13,134 nucleotides of DNA from Ga0077554 sp046590885 (GTDB lineage Bacteria > Pseudomonadota > Gammaproteobacteria > Ga0077554 > Ga007554), in contig JBKJTS010000137.1 of assembly GCA_046590885.1 (NCBI GenBank), positions 1 through 13,134 of the forward strand, in the 5' to 3' direction. The translations under genes and the position numbers were made by a program. Below are positions 13,039-13,134 of this stretch, piece after piece; positions within the stretch are counted from its first letter, which is position 1; the number at the start of each line of letters is the position of its first letter. The notes below the pieces were generated by a model, which was not told the DNA's origin, ran no database searches, and worked only from the letters and a program-made list of their open reading frames with translations.

Positions 13039-13134
13039 ATCCCGTTAAAGTGGGCTTGTTGGGATTGGGTACCGTCGGTGGCGGCACGGTCAATGTATTA
13101 TCGCGCAACGCCGCTGAAATTGTGCGGCGCGCCG
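13035..13134 (+). CDS. hom: Homoserine dehydrogenase, N-terminal fragment cut by window end
   Basis: Thirty-three codons are visible. MNPVKVGLLGLGTVGGGTVN is the start of the NAD(P)-binding Rossmann fold, with the GLGTVGGG dinucleotide loop typical of bacterial homoserine dehydrogenase. The enzyme reduces aspartate semialdehyde to homoserine on the way to threonine and methionine. AGGAG lies 8 bases before the ATG, inside alaC, and the ATGA overlap indicates translational coupling. In many proteobacteria alaC, hom and thrC are neighbours, so thrC may follow outside the window. Confidence 0.9.
   Translation, partial: MNPVKVGLLGLGTVGGGTVNVLSRNAAEIVRRA

Overview
The window looks like a chromosomal segment of a proteobacterium, probably a beta- or gammaproteobacterium with sulfur-oxidising ancestry. 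This is inferred from gene content, not from a search. The supporting content is a tex-slyX-msrA run, a dissimilatory-type ATP sulfurylase (Sat), and an alaC-hom pair joined by an ATGA overlap.

Layout. Positions 86-3328 carry tex, slyX and msrA on the + strand, tightly spaced and probably co-transcribed. Positions 3329-8192 are an accessory stretch. It holds an intact hicB-hicA toxin-antitoxin pair on the - strand, the wreck of a PIN-domain (DUF3368-like) toxin on the - strand, the wreck of a HigB/RelE-type toxin on the + strand, and an unrecognised two-gene cassette on the - strand. That cassette encodes a ribbon-helix-helix-like protein and a small coiled-coil protein, and has palindromic operator-like sites upstream. 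Next come about 530 bases where I recognise nothing, a GC-rich exported seven-repeat FG-GAP/VCBS beta-propeller gene, and two convergent decayed genes: a flavodoxin-fold NAD(P)H oxidoreductase on + and the N-terminal part of a PQQ-type sugar (sorbosone) dehydrogenase on -. Positions 8193-9410 (- strand) encode Sat. Positions 9605-11032 (+) carry a small lipoprotein and a membrane zinc metallopeptidase, separated by hairpin repeats. Positions 11068-11696 hold an AT-rich vapB-vapC pair with its own promoter/operator. Positions 11806-13134 carry alaC and the start of hom (amino-acid biosynthesis).

Main message. Housekeeping genes flank an island of small toxin-antitoxin modules, several of them dead, plus metabolic gene remnants that standard ORF calling misses. 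The most plausible undescribed element is the two-gene cassette at 5069-5554 with paired ATGTACAT sites upstream. A dispersed hairpin repeat occurs twice, at 3369-3395 and 10209-10233. Its two copies differ by compensatory stem changes while keeping an 11-nt loop.
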